Positions 8,623 through 17,898 of a stretch of DNA of 64,000 nt are shown here, piece by piece (the stretch's first letter is position 1; the number at the start of each line of letters is the position of its first letter). The notes beneath the pieces are model-generated. The model was not told where the DNA came from, searched no databases, and was given only the letters and a program-made list of their open reading frames with translations. A program made the translations under genes and the position numbers. Origin of the DNA: Lachnospiraceae bacterium (GTDB lineage Bacteria > Bacillota > Clostridia > Lachnospirales > Lachnospiraceae); assembly GCA_015057585.1 (NCBI GenBank), contig SVEF01000001.1, positions 314,994 to 378,993 of the forward strand. Direction: 5' to 3'.

Positions 8623-8781
8623 TTATGTTGGAAAAACAATGTCAGTTATCAGATAGTGATAGATTTCTTCCAATACACCGGTGTTATTTCCAAAGCATTT
8701 TAAAAGAATCAATCCAACACATAAAATCATGGAAATCAATGTTTTAAGCAACAGTACATTTATCTTTTCTTCTTTTCCCAC
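8623..8781 (-). CDS. small membrane protein, 52 residues, GTG start
   Basis: A previously untracked gene: GTG at 8779-8781 preceded by a strong AGGAGGTG ribosome binding site (5-6 bases away), then 52 codons to TAA at 8623. The product starts MGKEEKINVLLLKT and has one hydrophobic segment (about 9-29), then a short outer tail with NNTGVLEEIYHYL. It lies 48 bases upstream of the TIGR03960 gene and is probably first in that operon. I do not recognise it securely. Its charged start, single membrane segment and position recall the N-terminus of SpoIVFA-like/M23 membrane proteins often encoded at this spot in clostridia, so it could be a shortened remnant or a genuine small protein. Confidence 0.7.
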   Translation of the reverse strand: MGKEEKINVLLLKTLISMILCVGLILLKCFGNNTGVLEEIYHYLITDIVFPT

Positions 8782-8811
8782 AAGCAGCACCTCCTTCTTT
8801 GTTAAAACCTA

Positions 8812-8840
8812 TTGAAATAGAAAAAAATACAAGTTATAAT
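8812..8840 (+). promoter_or_regulatory. sigma-A promoter for the zinc-ribbon membrane protein
   Basis: TTGAAA (8812-8817), a 17-base spacer and a perfect TATAAT (8835-8840). It lies about 33 bases upstream of the ATG at 8874 and inside the divergent intergenic region. Confidence 0.85.
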
Positions 8841-8873
8841 GACACTAATACTTATGAATTTAGGAGGGAAATT

Positions 8874-9698
8874 ATGTCCTGGTGTCCAAAATGTAAAAAC
8901 GAATATCGTGCAGGAATTGAAATCTGTCCGGATTGTAACGAAGAACTTGTAGCTGAACTGTCAGAAGAAAGCGATAGTAAATTCGTGCCGCTTTTTCAGA
9001 CTTCCGATAGCGAACTTGCAGATAAAGTTTACAATTACTTAATTCATTGTAAGATTGATGCAAAAAAACTCCCGTTACCAAACAGTTCTGAGTTGGTTTA
9101 TGCCCTTTTAGTGCCGGAATCTGATGCACAGGAAGCTGCCAGATACACACAAACGGTTCTTATGTATGAAGCAAAGGAAAAAGAAAAGGAAGAAAATGGT
9201 GGTGAAGATATACCAACACCGAAAAAAGGCCGTATTCCGGTTTCCAACCTGCATTTGAGTGCAAAAGACCGATATCAGGAGTATCGCTCTTCCGGAATTA
9301 TGCTGCTTGTGTTTGCAGCATTGATTATTGCATTTGCATTTTTAAACTTCTTTGAAATTATTACAATTATGGCATCCGGGCCTTCCCTGGTTGTCCTCGG
9401 AATTGCCGCTGTTATTTTCATTTATCTTGGTATATCTTCTCTTAAAAGTACCGGAAAACTTTTAGAAGAGGCTGACGAAGAAGAAAAAACAACTTCAGAA
9501 ATCCTCACCTTTTTAAAAGTAAATTTTCCAAAGGAAGTGTTGGATCAGATGCAGGATGATTCAATGTCGGATGAATTATTGTATTTTACACAAATGAATG
9601 CGATGAAGGAAGCATTATTGGCGCAATGCCCGAATACGGATGAGAATTATATTGATGCTATTTTAGAGGATTATTTTAATTCTTTGGAAAACCAGTAA
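8874..9698 (+). CDS. zinc-ribbon membrane protein of unknown function
   Basis: The ATG at 8874 is chosen over an earlier in-frame one (8799) because AGGAGGG lies 5 bases before it and the promoter is at 8812-8840; this gives 274 residues. The start is a zinc ribbon with Cys4, Cys7, Cys18 and Cys21 (CPKC and CPDC). Residues 35-100 look like a small alpha/beta domain similar to the DUF2007-type module (VPLFQTSDSELADKVYNYL). A charged linker is followed by two membrane segments (about 141-161 and 165-190) and an acidic cytoplasmic tail. It is one of only two plus-strand genes and stands alone, ending in a shared bidirectional terminator. Function unknown. Confidence 0.85.
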   Translation: MSWCPKCKNEYRAGIEICPDCNEELVAELSEESDSKFVPLFQTSDSELADKVYNYLIHCKIDAKKLPLPNSSELVYALLVPESDAQEAARYTQTVLMYEAKEKEKEENGGEDIPTPKKGRIPVSNLHLSAKDRYQEYRSSGIMLLVFAALIIAFAFLNFFEIITIMASGPSLVVLGIAAVIFIYLGISSLKSTGKLLEEADEEEKTTSEILTFLKVNFPKEVLDQMQDDSMSDELLYFTQMNAMKEALLAQCPNTDENYIDAILEDYFNSLENQ

Positions 9699-9703
9699 AA
9701 TCA

Positions 9704-9743
9704 AGCCACTTGCCGGGATTCCCCCAACAAGTGGCTGTTTTTA
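9704..9743. terminator. bidirectional intrinsic terminator between convergent genes
   Basis: AGCCACTTG (9704-9712) pairs with CAAGTGGCT (9728-9736), followed by GTTTTTA on the plus strand; on the minus strand the stem is followed by TTGATTTTA. It lies between the tail-to-tail zinc-ribbon gene and the SNF2 helicase gene and can serve both, overlapping the last bases of the helicase stop codon. Confidence 0.85.
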
Positions 9744-12700
9744 TACTTCAAAAGTAAAGAGTTCTTCCAATTCTTCTTTCGATAAAGAATTGATGAATAC
9801 TTCTCTGGAATCAATGACCGAATCATATAATTCTTTTTTCTTTAACTGAAGCTTATATATTTTTTCCTCAATCGTTCCTTTGGTAATTAATTTAATCACC
9901 TGGACCGACTTCTCTTGTCCGATACGGTGTGCACGGTCAGTTGCCTGATCTTCCACCGCAGGATTCCACCATGGATCAAAATGAATAACCGTGTCTGCAC
10001 TGGTCAGATTTAAACCGGTACCGCCTGCTTTTAAAGAAATCAGAAAAACCTGTCCCTCTCCTGCATTAAAACGCTTTACGTAGTCATTTCTGTCATTGAT
10101 TTTCGTATCACCTTCCAGACAGAAATAGTCATATCCCAATTCTTTCATGGATCTTTCAATGATTTCCAACATGGATGTGAACTGCGAAAAAACAAGAATT
10201 CTGTGGCCATTTTCTACCAAATCCTGTAAAATTTGTAAAAACAGTTCCAATTTTCCGCTCTCACCATCGAAGTTCTCAATAAAAGTTCCCGGATGACAAC
10301 AAATCTGACGAAGTCTGGTAAGTGCTGCCAGAATTTGAAACTTCGATTTAGAAATCTGACCACTTTCAAATTCGTTTCCAAACTCCCCGCGATAAGTTTC
10401 CAGATAAGAAAGATATAGTTTCCTTTGCTCCGGAGTAAGTTCGGTCACATATTTGGTTTCTACCTTCTCCGGAAGTTCCTTTAATACATCCTTCTTCATT
10501 CTCCGCATAATAAACGGACGAATTCGTTTGTTTAGATTTTGTAATGCCTGTGTATCATGGAATTTTAATATCTGCTTTTCGTATTGTTTTACAAATTTCG
10601 AAAAAGTAAGCAGATAATACGGCATGATAAAATCAAAAATAGACCACAATTCCGAGAGGGAATTTTCAATCGGTGTGCCTGTCAGTGCAAAGCGATGATC
10701 TGACTGAAGTATTTTGACTGATTTGGCATTTAAGGAAGCTGCATTTTTAATAAACTGTGCCTCATCAAGAAATATTGTATGAAATCTTAGGTTTTCATAC
10801 AATATGATATCTCTTCGTAATAACGGATAGGAAGTAATAAACACCTGAGTTTTTGCACTGTTTCTGACTACATCTGCCCGTTCTTCCGGGGTTCCTGTAA
10901 CCATGCAGCAGATTAAATCCGGTGCAAAATTTTCGATTTCATCTACCCAGTTATACACCAAAGAGGAAGGACAAACCACAAAGAATTTCGCATCCGGATG
11001 CCGGTCATACATTGCTTTCATATAAACAATGGCCTGAAGTGTCTTTCCAAGTCCCATATCATCTGCAAGAATTCCTCCCAATTGATGATCTGCTAATGTC
11101 ATCAACCACTGATAGCCGGTTTGCTGATATGGACGAAGACTTGCATTGATTCCCTCCGGAAGTGTGTACTCTACTTCTCCCATAGAAGAAATTGTTGTAA
11201 TAAGATTCTGGAATTCTTCATTTTTCCTGACTTCAATCCGGGCTTCATTGAGCAAATCATCAAGATACAAGGCAAGTCCCTTGGAAATCTGATACGTTTC
11301 ATTTGTTTCCAATTCTTTTGCAGAAACATTCAAATTTTCAAGAATCTCTGCTATTTCATGAATTCCTTTTGTCTCCAAATCAATAAAACTGCCGTCTGTC
11401 AGTCGGAAAAACTTCTTCTTTAAGCGATATGCACGAAACAGTTGTTTCAATTCCTCTTTAGATATATCGCCGTAACTTAATTCCATTTCCAGTAAGTCAA
11501 CTTCATCGGATAGGCGTACACCGACAGAAAACGAACCGGATTTCTTTGTTTTCATACGTTTAAAGGCCTCTGACAAAAATACATCGGCTACTTCATTCAG
11601 CTGATTTAAACCCTCCTGCATAAACTCATAAATATCTGCATCGGCTTTTAATAAATAAAAGCCACTGTACGGTTCAAACCCGAAATCCTCCAGCAAAGTA
11701 ATCATGAAAGACTCGGCTTCTCTCTTTCTCAGTATGATATACTTATCACTTTTAGGATTTTCAAACGAATTAAAACGATACTCATCATAGCAGAATATGA
11801 CCTCTGCTTTTACATAATTCTGATATTTATCAAAATATAGTTCTGTATGTAACTCCGGTGAAATGTATCGCTCCTGTAATTCTTCCGGCACCTGGATTTC
11901 CATGGAACCATGGAGCTTCGGAAGTACAGATTCCAAAAAACGTTGTTTATATTGCCCCCGGAATACAAGAGGTTGCTTATCTTCCCCAAGATTATTGAAA
12001 AACGGAAGGAAATTACGTAAAAATAACTTGTCCGGCAAATATAGGAACCGGTCACGGTATAATATTTCGCCATTTTCTGAAACAGGAATAATTGGTTCTT
12101 TGTCCTTATAATCCAAAGATATATAGTCTTCTTCCGCAAACAATTCAATCTCTACATTTGGATTTTTCGGAATACATTTTACCTCTTCATAAACCTGATT
12201 GTATAATTCCAAACGGAATGGGGTTCCTGCGAACTGCTTTAAAAATTTAATAAAAAGGAACTTGGATAACACAACGTGCGAACGGTTAAAAATCATTCCG
12301 GCATCTTTCCCGTTTGCAAGTTCCGTAACATCATAGATTTCCAAAAGAAAATCTATAATCGCTTTTGCATTGTGGTCAAAGGCACTTTCTCCGGCAATAT
12401 ACCGGAATTCTTTGCCCAAAATGATATTTTCCCTGCGAATATAATCTTCCAGAAACTTCTTCAGATTTTGTATTTTGTACATTTTAGAGCTACCGGCACG
12501 CAAGGAAATATACGCCTTACCGGTAGTATTTCTCAACATGGAAGGCAACGTAATCACAGGCTCAATCCGAAAAACCTCTCCGGTCATCGTAACATTTTCC
12601 TGATTGTCAAAATACTCTAACACATGATATGCCCTTTTTTCTTCGGAATTTTTAGGCAAAACACCTTCCGAACGCTCCTGATGTTTTAAAAGCATCAGTA

Positions 12701-12962
12701 AGGCAGCAACCACATGTTTACAGGCACCTTTCTCTTTAATGGAACTGGAACAGTTACAACTTGTCAAAAAAGAACCGTCTTCCTGTTCCTCAATGGATAC
12801 TGTATAGTTATAATTGCCTTTTACAATAATTTTATATTTTTTCCCGGACTTAGAATAGGATGCATTCTGGATACGTCCACTCTGAAAATACTGCATTCCA
12901 CGCATAAATACAGTTTCACTGGATGCCATATTGCGTATCATACTTTTTGTCAATTGAATCAT
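9741..12962 (-). CDS. SNF2-family helicase with SWIM zinc finger
   Basis: SNF2/Rad54-type DNA translocase, 1073 residues. An N-terminal SWIM zinc finger is visible as C69-x-C71 ... C81-x-H83. A long middle region (about 130-590) corresponds to the bacterial SNF2-associated domain. The motor has Walker A DDMGLGKT (633-640), Walker B DEAQ (732-735), LTGTPIEN, and the helicase C motifs VFSQFTSMLE, SLKAGGTGLNL and DRAHRIGQ. This is the common full-length form in Firmicutes. It is the last gene after scpA-scpB; a link with chromosome upkeep is plausible but inferred from position only. The start has GGAGGATACGGT before ATG. Confidence 0.95.
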   Translation of the reverse strand: MIQLTKSMIRNMASSETVFMRGMQYFQSGRIQNASYSKSGKKYKIIVKGNYNYTVSIEEQEDGSFLTSCNCSSSIKEKGACKHVVAALLMLLKHQERSEGVLPKNSEEKRAYHVLEYFDNQENVTMTGEVFRIEPVITLPSMLRNTTGKAYISLRAGSSKMYKIQNLKKFLEDYIRRENIILGKEFRYIAGESAFDHNAKAIIDFLLEIYDVTELANGKDAGMIFNRSHVVLSKFLFIKFLKQFAGTPFRLELYNQVYEEVKCIPKNPNVEIELFAEEDYISLDYKDKEPIIPVSENGEILYRDRFLYLPDKLFLRNFLPFFNNLGEDKQPLVFRGQYKQRFLESVLPKLHGSMEIQVPEELQERYISPELHTELYFDKYQNYVKAEVIFCYDEYRFNSFENPKSDKYIILRKREAESFMITLLEDFGFEPYSGFYLLKADADIYEFMQEGLNQLNEVADVFLSEAFKRMKTKKSGSFSVGVRLSDEVDLLEMELSYGDISKEELKQLFRAYRLKKKFFRLTDGSFIDLETKGIHEIAEILENLNVSAKELETNETYQISKGLALYLDDLLNEARIEVRKNEEFQNLITTISSMGEVEYTLPEGINASLRPYQQTGYQWLMTLADHQLGGILADDMGLGKTLQAIVYMKAMYDRHPDAKFFVVCPSSLVYNWVDEIENFAPDLICCMVTGTPEERADVVRNSAKTQVFITSYPLLRRDIILYENLRFHTIFLDEAQFIKNAASLNAKSVKILQSDHRFALTGTPIENSLSELWSIFDFIMPYYLLTFSKFVKQYEKQILKFHDTQALQNLNKRIRPFIMRRMKKDVLKELPEKVETKYVTELTPEQRKLYLSYLETYRGEFGNEFESGQISKSKFQILAALTRLRQICCHPGTFIENFDGESGKLELFLQILQDLVENGHRILVFSQFTSMLEIIERSMKELGYDYFCLEGDTKINDRNDYVKRFNAGEGQVFLISLKAGGTGLNLTSADTVIHFDPWWNPAVEDQATDRAHRIGQEKSVQVIKLITKGTIEEKIYKLQLKKKELYDSVIDSREVFINSLSKEELEELFTFEV

Positions 12963-12989
12963 ACCGTATCCTCCGGAACACTTTTTCTG

Positions 12990-13565
12990 TTAAATGTCAA
13001 GTTTTAATTGAATCTCCTCTTCTGCTTCTAATTTAAAATCTTCTACCTTTTCTGGCTTTACAATCGGAAGATCATCCAACGACACCAGTCCGAAACTGCG
13101 CAGGAAATCTTCAGTAGTACCAAAAATAATCGGTCTGCCCGGAGAATCCATACGGCCTACTTCCGTAATCAGCCGGTATTCCACCAGTTTATTTACGGCG
13201 TGGTCACAACTCACACCGCGAATCGCTTCAATTTCCGCCTTGGTAATCGGCTGTTTGTAAGCAACAATCGATAAGGTTTCCAGTAATACATCCGTCAACA
13301 CATGCTTCTTTGGGACATGTGCGATTTTAATCAGTGCTTCATACATGTTTTGTTTGGTAGACATCTGAAAGGAATCATTCAGTTCAATAATCTGAATGCC
13401 TCTGTCTAAGGAATCATAGCGGTCCATCATGTTTCTAACCACACGACGCACCGTATCAATATCATGCTCCAGTGCTGTGGCAATCCGTTCTGCTTCTACC
13501 GCTTCCCCCATCGTAAACAAAATTGCTTCAATTTGTGCCTCTAATTCCTGTAATTCTTTATTCAT
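12990..13565 (-). CDS. scpB: segregation and condensation protein B
   Basis: ScpB, a winged-helix kleisin partner that with ScpA and SMC forms the bacterial condensin. The 191-residue form starts MNKELQELEAQIEAILF, with AAAGGA eight bases before the ATG; the longer reading from 13586 would add seven residues lacking support. Typical motifs are VAYKQPITKAEIEAIRGV, LITEVGRMDSPGRP and YGTT-like FGTTEDFLR. It follows scpA by 24 bases. smc itself is not in this window. Confidence 0.97.
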   Translation of the reverse strand: MNKELQELEAQIEAILFTMGEAVEAERIATALEHDIDTVRRVVRNMMDRYDSLDRGIQIIELNDSFQMSTKQNMYEALIKIAHVPKKHVLTDVLLETLSIVAYKQPITKAEIEAIRGVSCDHAVNKLVEYRLITEVGRMDSPGRPIIFGTTEDFLRSFGLVSLDDLPIVKPEKVEDFKLEAEEEIQLKLDI

Positions 13566-13589
13566 CCGTTTATCCTTTCTATACACAGA

Positions 13590-14366
13590 CTATAACTGTG
13601 TTTCGTCAATGACGATGACATCTGTGGCCAGGTATTCGATTAAAATATCATCAAAGATTTCTTCCTGGACAATACTGACACGTCCCATTTTCATAAGTTC
13701 AAGAATGCATAAAAATGTAACAATAAGTTCCATCTTATCATTTTGTGTTTCCAAGAGTTTGCGAAAACTGAACTTTTTGTGCTCCAGACCATACGTCTGG
13801 ACATAAAACATTTTCTCAGAAAAATTTACTTCTTCTTTTTCAATCTTTCCGAATTTACTGCGGACAGGGTCAATCTTGTCCACCTGCTTTTTCATAACCG
13901 ATTTGAATATTTCATTTAATTTACTGAGTGTCAAATCAGATAATAACTCTTCTAACGGAATTTCCTCTTTAAAATCTGCCACTTCCGGAGGAAGCGTGCT
14001 TTTCTTAAAAAACATTTTATCTGCATCCAGATGTCTGTCTTTTAATTCCAAAGAAGCATATTTATACATTTTATATTCCAAAAGACGTTCTACCAGTTCC
14101 TGGCGTGGGTCTTCCATTTCTTCTTCATCAGTAACTTCCTGTGGCAGAAGCATTCTGGACTTGATTTTTAACAAGGTGGCCGCCATAACAAGGAATTCAC
14201 TCATATTATCTAAATCCTGCTTTTCCATGGCGTTTAAGTATTCCATATATTGTTCCGTAATCAATGCAATCGGAATATCATAAATATCTATTTTATTTTT
14301 TTCAATCAAATGAAGCAGAAGATCCAATGGACCTTCAAATGCTTCTAACTTTACCGGAATTGCCAT
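13590..14366 (-). CDS. scpA: segregation and condensation protein A (kleisin)
   Basis: ScpA bridges the SMC heads and binds ScpB. The 258-residue protein shows the N-terminal signature FEGPLDLLLHLIEKNKIDIYD and MSEFLVMAATLLKIKSRMLLP, then a winged-helix C-terminus (FLCILELMKMGRVSIVQEE). Length is usual for Firmicutes. It begins two bases after the metallophosphoesterase stop codon, so the two are likely translated from one transcript. Confidence 0.97.
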   Translation of the reverse strand: MAIPVKLEAFEGPLDLLLHLIEKNKIDIYDIPIALITEQYMEYLNAMEKQDLDNMSEFLVMAATLLKIKSRMLLPQEVTDEEEMEDPRQELVERLLEYKMYKYASLELKDRHLDADKMFFKKSTLPPEVADFKEEIPLEELLSDLTLSKLNEIFKSVMKKQVDKIDPVRSKFGKIEKEEVNFSEKMFYVQTYGLEHKKFSFRKLLETQNDKMELIVTFLCILELMKMGRVSIVQEEIFDDILIEYLATDVIVIDETQL

Positions 14367-14368
14367 TC

Positions 14369-15214
14369 TTATTCTCCGTTCTCTTCTATTTTTCCATGTA
14401 ATGTAATGAAATTCAGTTCCACCCGATTAAAAAAACGAAGTGGAATTGTATGTGACCCAAGTCCACGGCTAATGAATAAAGTTCCGTATGGATACAAATA
14501 TGCCCCAGCATCTTGTTTTGGGATGCAAAATCTTGGCGAAACCAGTCCACCCACAAAAGGCAACCGCAGTAAACCACCGTGTAAATGCCCGGAAACTACA
14601 AGATCCGGCTGATAGATTCCATACCACGGTGCATACTCCGGATGATGTGCAAGCAAAATCCGGACATCCCCGTCATTACTTTTAAATGTCGGTAAATCCG
14701 ATATCTGATTCCATAATTTACCCTTCTTATAAAAGACTTCGGGCAGGGAAATTCCCAAAAGACAGACTTCCAGTCCGTGCACATTTTCTGTTATTGCTTC
14801 ATTATCCAGAAGATATACCCCTTTTGGAAGTCTGTTTACATATTTTTGCCACGACCCACTGTCTTTCTGGCGGATTCTTTCCTCATGATTTCCAAGCGAA
14901 TAAAACGTCGGAGCAACCGAAGCAAGCATCTCTAAAAACGCAATCGCATTGGTCTGCTTCCGGTTATTCTTATCTGTCAAATCTCCCGGAAGTAAAATAA
15001 AATCCGGCGAAAATGCAAGCACTTTTTCACTAATCTGTTTCAAATTCTTTTTGTTGTTATGTAAATCTGTGATCAAACAGAGTTTCAAACATTCATCAGG
15101 CTTCAATTTATGACATTCTACATCTGTAGATTTGTATTCTATCCGAGTATGTTCATACCACTCATAAACCAGCCACAGCAGTATTACTGCCATAAGAATC
15201 CAGAGGTAAATCAT
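14369..15214 (-). CDS. membrane-anchored metallophosphoesterase
   Basis: Calcineurin-like phosphoesterase of the YkuE/YaeI-like group, 281 residues. One N-terminal membrane segment (about 2-17) is followed by the metal-binding motifs D50-x-H52 (ITDLHN), GDLTD (77-81), GNHEE (108-112), a HHPE segment and GHLHGG. The catalytic domain probably faces the outside or the cytoplasm depending on insertion; the positive charge after the segment (R24, K28) is not decisive. Relatives act on undecaprenyl or UDP-diacylglucosamine-type lipids or are uncharacterised. Encoded between the carboxypeptidase and scpA. Confidence 0.88.
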   Translation of the reverse strand: MIYLWILMAVILLWLVYEWYEHTRIEYKSTDVECHKLKPDECLKLCLITDLHNNKKNLKQISEKVLAFSPDFILLPGDLTDKNNRKQTNAIAFLEMLASVAPTFYSLGNHEERIRQKDSGSWQKYVNRLPKGVYLLDNEAITENVHGLEVCLLGISLPEVFYKKGKLWNQISDLPTFKSNDGDVRILLAHHPEYAPWYGIYQPDLVVSGHLHGGLLRLPFVGGLVSPRFCIPKQDAGAYLYPYGTLFISRGLGSHTIPLRFFNRVELNFITLHGKIEENGE

Positions 15215-15283
15215 ATGTTATCCTATCTTTCCTATACCTTCCGTTATTTTTGCATCTCCTATTACTATACCTTTTTCCTGATT

Positions 15284-16456
15284 TTATGTCAATAATGTAA
15301 GCAGTTCTTTTATATAATCTGCATACCCGGATTTTACAATTTCTTCCTTTGAAACCAAGGGGATTTTTCCGATTTCTTTTCCGTTTAATTGATAAACAAT
15401 CATTCCTAATTCTTCGCCGGCTTCCACAGGTGCAACTATGCTTTCATAAAGGACAACCTCTTCCGTAATCTGACTAAAGTCTTCGTTTCCTATGGATACA
15501 TAACGAAATATCTCTTTCGGAACAAGTTCTACTTCTTTTTTCAGACTTTTGTCTACCGGAACCTTTATTATCTCCATTGTTTCATGCTCATCTGTATAGA
15601 TTTTACATTTGGAAAAACCGTAACTTAAAAGTTCTGAAGCTTCCCTAAATCTTGTCTTCGTATCTGGACCGCCTAAAATAACAGCAATCATATCAATGTC
15701 ATTTCTGGAAGCAGTAGCACTGAGACAATAAAGTGCTTTTGAAGTAGATCCGGTTTTTAGCCCTGTAATCCCTTCATATTGTCTGAGAAGTTTATTCGTA
15801 TTGGATAAGCCAAATTCTGTACTTCCGTTTTTGGTCACATGCGTCATGGAATCCATCCATGTTGTTGTAAATTGTGTAATTTCCGGGAAACGGTTCATCA
15901 GTTCACGTGACATAAGCGCAACATCATAGGCGCTGGACACATGCCCATCCGCATCCAGACCGCAACAATTGACAAAAGATGTATCATTCATTCCCAGCGC
16001 TTTTGCTTTCTCATTCATCCTGTCAACAAATGCCCCTTCTGTTCCTGCCAGATGCTCCGCCATTGCCACGCAGGCATCATTTGCGCTGGAAATACAAATA
16101 CATTTCATCAATGTTTCTACGGTTTGCTGCTCTCCGGCTTCCAAATACACCTGTGAACCGCCCATATTGGCCGCATGTTCACTGGTAGTTACAACCGTAT
16201 CCATCGTAATGCTTCCTGCCTCTATTGCCTCATAAATCAGTAACAACGTCATAACTTTGGTTATGCTTGCGGGCGGTAAAATTTCATGGGAATCTTTTTC
16301 ATAAATAATAGTTCCCGTGGATGCTTCCATCACAATCCCTGCTTTGGAAAGTAATTCCGGTTCCTTTTCACTGTAACAAATTGTCTTACCAAAGAAAACC
16401 GTTACGGTAAAACAAAAAACAACTCCAATGACTGCTCTTTTTTTTAGGCTTTTCAT
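15284..16456 (-). CDS. D-alanyl-D-alanine carboxypeptidase (DacF/PBP5 type)
   Basis: Low-molecular-mass penicillin-binding protein that trims the terminal D-Ala from peptidoglycan stem peptides. The start at 16456 is chosen because GGGAGG precedes it and a signal peptide (KKRAVIGVVFCFTVTVFFG) follows directly; the ATG at 16507 would add 17 residues. Catalytic motifs, numbered from 16456: SITK (Ser64, Lys67), SAN (Ser124-Asn126) and KTG (234-236). The C-terminal beta domain (about 280-375) is present; I see no clear amphipathic anchor beyond the last 15 residues. In sporulating Firmicutes DacF-like enzymes act in cortex synthesis. Confidence 0.95.
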   Translation of the reverse strand: MKSLKKRAVIGVVFCFTVTVFFGKTICYSEKEPELLSKAGIVMEASTGTIIYEKDSHEILPPASITKVMTLLLIYEAIEAGSITMDTVVTTSEHAANMGGSQVYLEAGEQQTVETLMKCICISSANDACVAMAEHLAGTEGAFVDRMNEKAKALGMNDTSFVNCCGLDADGHVSSAYDVALMSRELMNRFPEITQFTTTWMDSMTHVTKNGSTEFGLSNTNKLLRQYEGITGLKTGSTSKALYCLSATASRNDIDMIAVILGGPDTKTRFREASELLSYGFSKCKIYTDEHETMEIIKVPVDKSLKKEVELVPKEIFRYVSIGNEDFSQITEEVVLYESIVAPVEAGEELGMIVYQLNGKEIGKIPLVSKEEIVKSGYADYIKELLTLLT

Positions 16457-16505
16457 AAAGCCTCCCAAAATCGTTCTCAAAAAAATATATGGACAGTTCT
16501 CCCAC

Positions 16506-16532
16506 ATTATGCACTAAAAAAGAGGATGTCAA
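16506..16532 (-). promoter_or_regulatory. possible promoter of the carboxypeptidase gene, overlapping a terminator
   Basis: TTGACA (16527-16532, minus strand) lies inside the terminator stem of the previous transcript, followed after 15 bases by CATAAT (16506-16511). The spacer is two bases shorter than ideal, so strength is uncertain. It would start transcription about 45 bases before the ATG at 16456. Confidence 0.35.
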
Positions 16533-16552
16533 TGTAAACAACATCCTCTTTA
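16513..16552 (-). terminator. intrinsic terminator after pyrimidine-nucleoside phosphorylase
   Basis: On the minus strand AAGAGGATGT and ACATCCTCTT form a perfect 10-bp stem with an 11-base loop, ending in a run of six T. It begins just after the pdp stop codon and marks the end of the long proC-to-pdp transcript that contains the exosortase genes. Confidence 0.9.
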
Positions 16553-16558
16553 TTCTTT

Positions 16559-17884
16559 CTAAAACCGTTTTACACCGTCTTTTGTTACAATTCCCATGAC
16601 ATGCTTTGGTGCTTCCACCCGTTCCGAACTTAACCGATATGCATTCATAAGTCTTGGTGCTGCTGCTTTTAATTTTGCAACATCATTTCCGTATAATCTG
16701 GCCAGCGATTCGCCCTTTCTGACGTAGTCACCGACTTTTTTCCATATCCTGATGCCGACACTATAATCAATCTCGCTTTCCTTCGTCTCTCGGCCACCAC
16801 CAAGCACCAAAGAAGTCATACCTATTTCATCTGTTAAAATTTCTGCTACATAGCCATCTTCTGCGGAAATCATTTCCTCAATAAACTCGGTTCTCGGAAA
16901 CTTATCCGGATTCCAAACATACGAGGCATCGCCGCCTTGTGCTTCAACAAACTCAGCCAGCTTTTTTAGTGCACTTCCGTCTTCAATCGTGCCCAGTAAC
17001 AATTTTTCTGCCTCATCCACAGATGTGGCTCTTCCTGCCCCTAAAAGCATATAGGTTGCAAGCGACACCGAAGCTTCTAATAAATCCGCAGGACCATCTC
17101 CCTTTAAGGTGTCGATTGCTTCCCGCACTTCCAAAGAATTGCCCACATAGTTCCCAAGTGGCTGCCCCATGTCAGATAACACCGCATAAGTTTCCCTGCC
17201 GACACCGGTACCGATTTGAACCATGACTTTTGCCAGTTCTTCCGCCTCTTCCAGTGTCTTCATAAAGGCACCGCTTCCTACCTTGACATCAAGCACAATG
17301 ACATCGGAACCTGCTGCAATCTTTTTACTCATAATACTGGATGCAATCAGGGAATAATTATTTACTGTCGCTGTAACATCCCTGAGCGCATACATTTTTT
17401 TATCCGCAGGAGCAAGATTTGCCGTCTGACCGATAATAGCCAGCTTCATGCGGTTCACATTGTCAAAAAACTCCTGATCAGATAAGGAAACTGAAAATCC
17501 TGGAAAACTCTCCAATTTGTCAATGGTTCCGCCGGTATGTCCCAATCCTCGTCCGGACATTTTTGCCACCGGAACGCCAAGTGCTGCCACCATTGGGCCA
17601 ACAATGAGAGAGGTCTTATCTCCTACACCGCCGGTACTGTGCTTGTCTGCTTTTTTCCCTGCAATCGGAGATAAATCAAGTACATCACCACTGTGCACCA
17701 TTGCCATAGTTAGGTCAATGGTCTCTTCCAAATTCATTCCTTTTAAGCATACTGCCATCAAAAACGCCGACATCTGATAGTCCGGAATGCTACCGTTTGT
17801 AAAACCATTCACAATAAAAGAGATTTCTTCCTTTGTTAATGCATCCCCATTTTTCTTTTTTGTAATCAAATCATACATCCTCAT
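16559..17884 (-). CDS. pdp: pyrimidine-nucleoside phosphorylase
   Basis: Catalyses phosphorolysis of thymidine, deoxyuridine and uridine to the free base and (deoxy)ribose 1-phosphate in nucleoside salvage. The 441-residue protein carries KHSTGGVGDK (81-90) and the family signature MSGRGLGHTGGTIDKLE (109-125), plus KKIAAGSDVIVLDVKVGSGAFM. Length and the mixed pyrimidine specificity are inferred from the Firmicutes Pdp family; a thymidine-only enzyme is possible. It follows the PTPS-like gene by 14 bases and is the last gene before the terminator, so it appears to be transcribed with the exosortase locus although its job is unrelated. Confidence 0.95.
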   Translation of the reverse strand: MRMYDLITKKKNGDALTKEEISFIVNGFTNGSIPDYQMSAFLMAVCLKGMNLEETIDLTMAMVHSGDVLDLSPIAGKKADKHSTGGVGDKTSLIVGPMVAALGVPVAKMSGRGLGHTGGTIDKLESFPGFSVSLSDQEFFDNVNRMKLAIIGQTANLAPADKKMYALRDVTATVNNYSLIASSIMSKKIAAGSDVIVLDVKVGSGAFMKTLEEAEELAKVMVQIGTGVGRETYAVLSDMGQPLGNYVGNSLEVREAIDTLKGDGPADLLEASVSLATYMLLGAGRATSVDEAEKLLLGTIEDGSALKKLAEFVEAQGGDASYVWNPDKFPRTEFIEEMISAEDGYVAEILTDEIGMTSLVLGGGRETKESEIDYSVGIRIWKKVGDYVRKGESLARLYGNDVAKLKAAAPRLMNAYRLSSERVEAPKHVMGIVTKDGVKRF

Positions 17885-17898
17885 TGTTTCTTCTCCAT

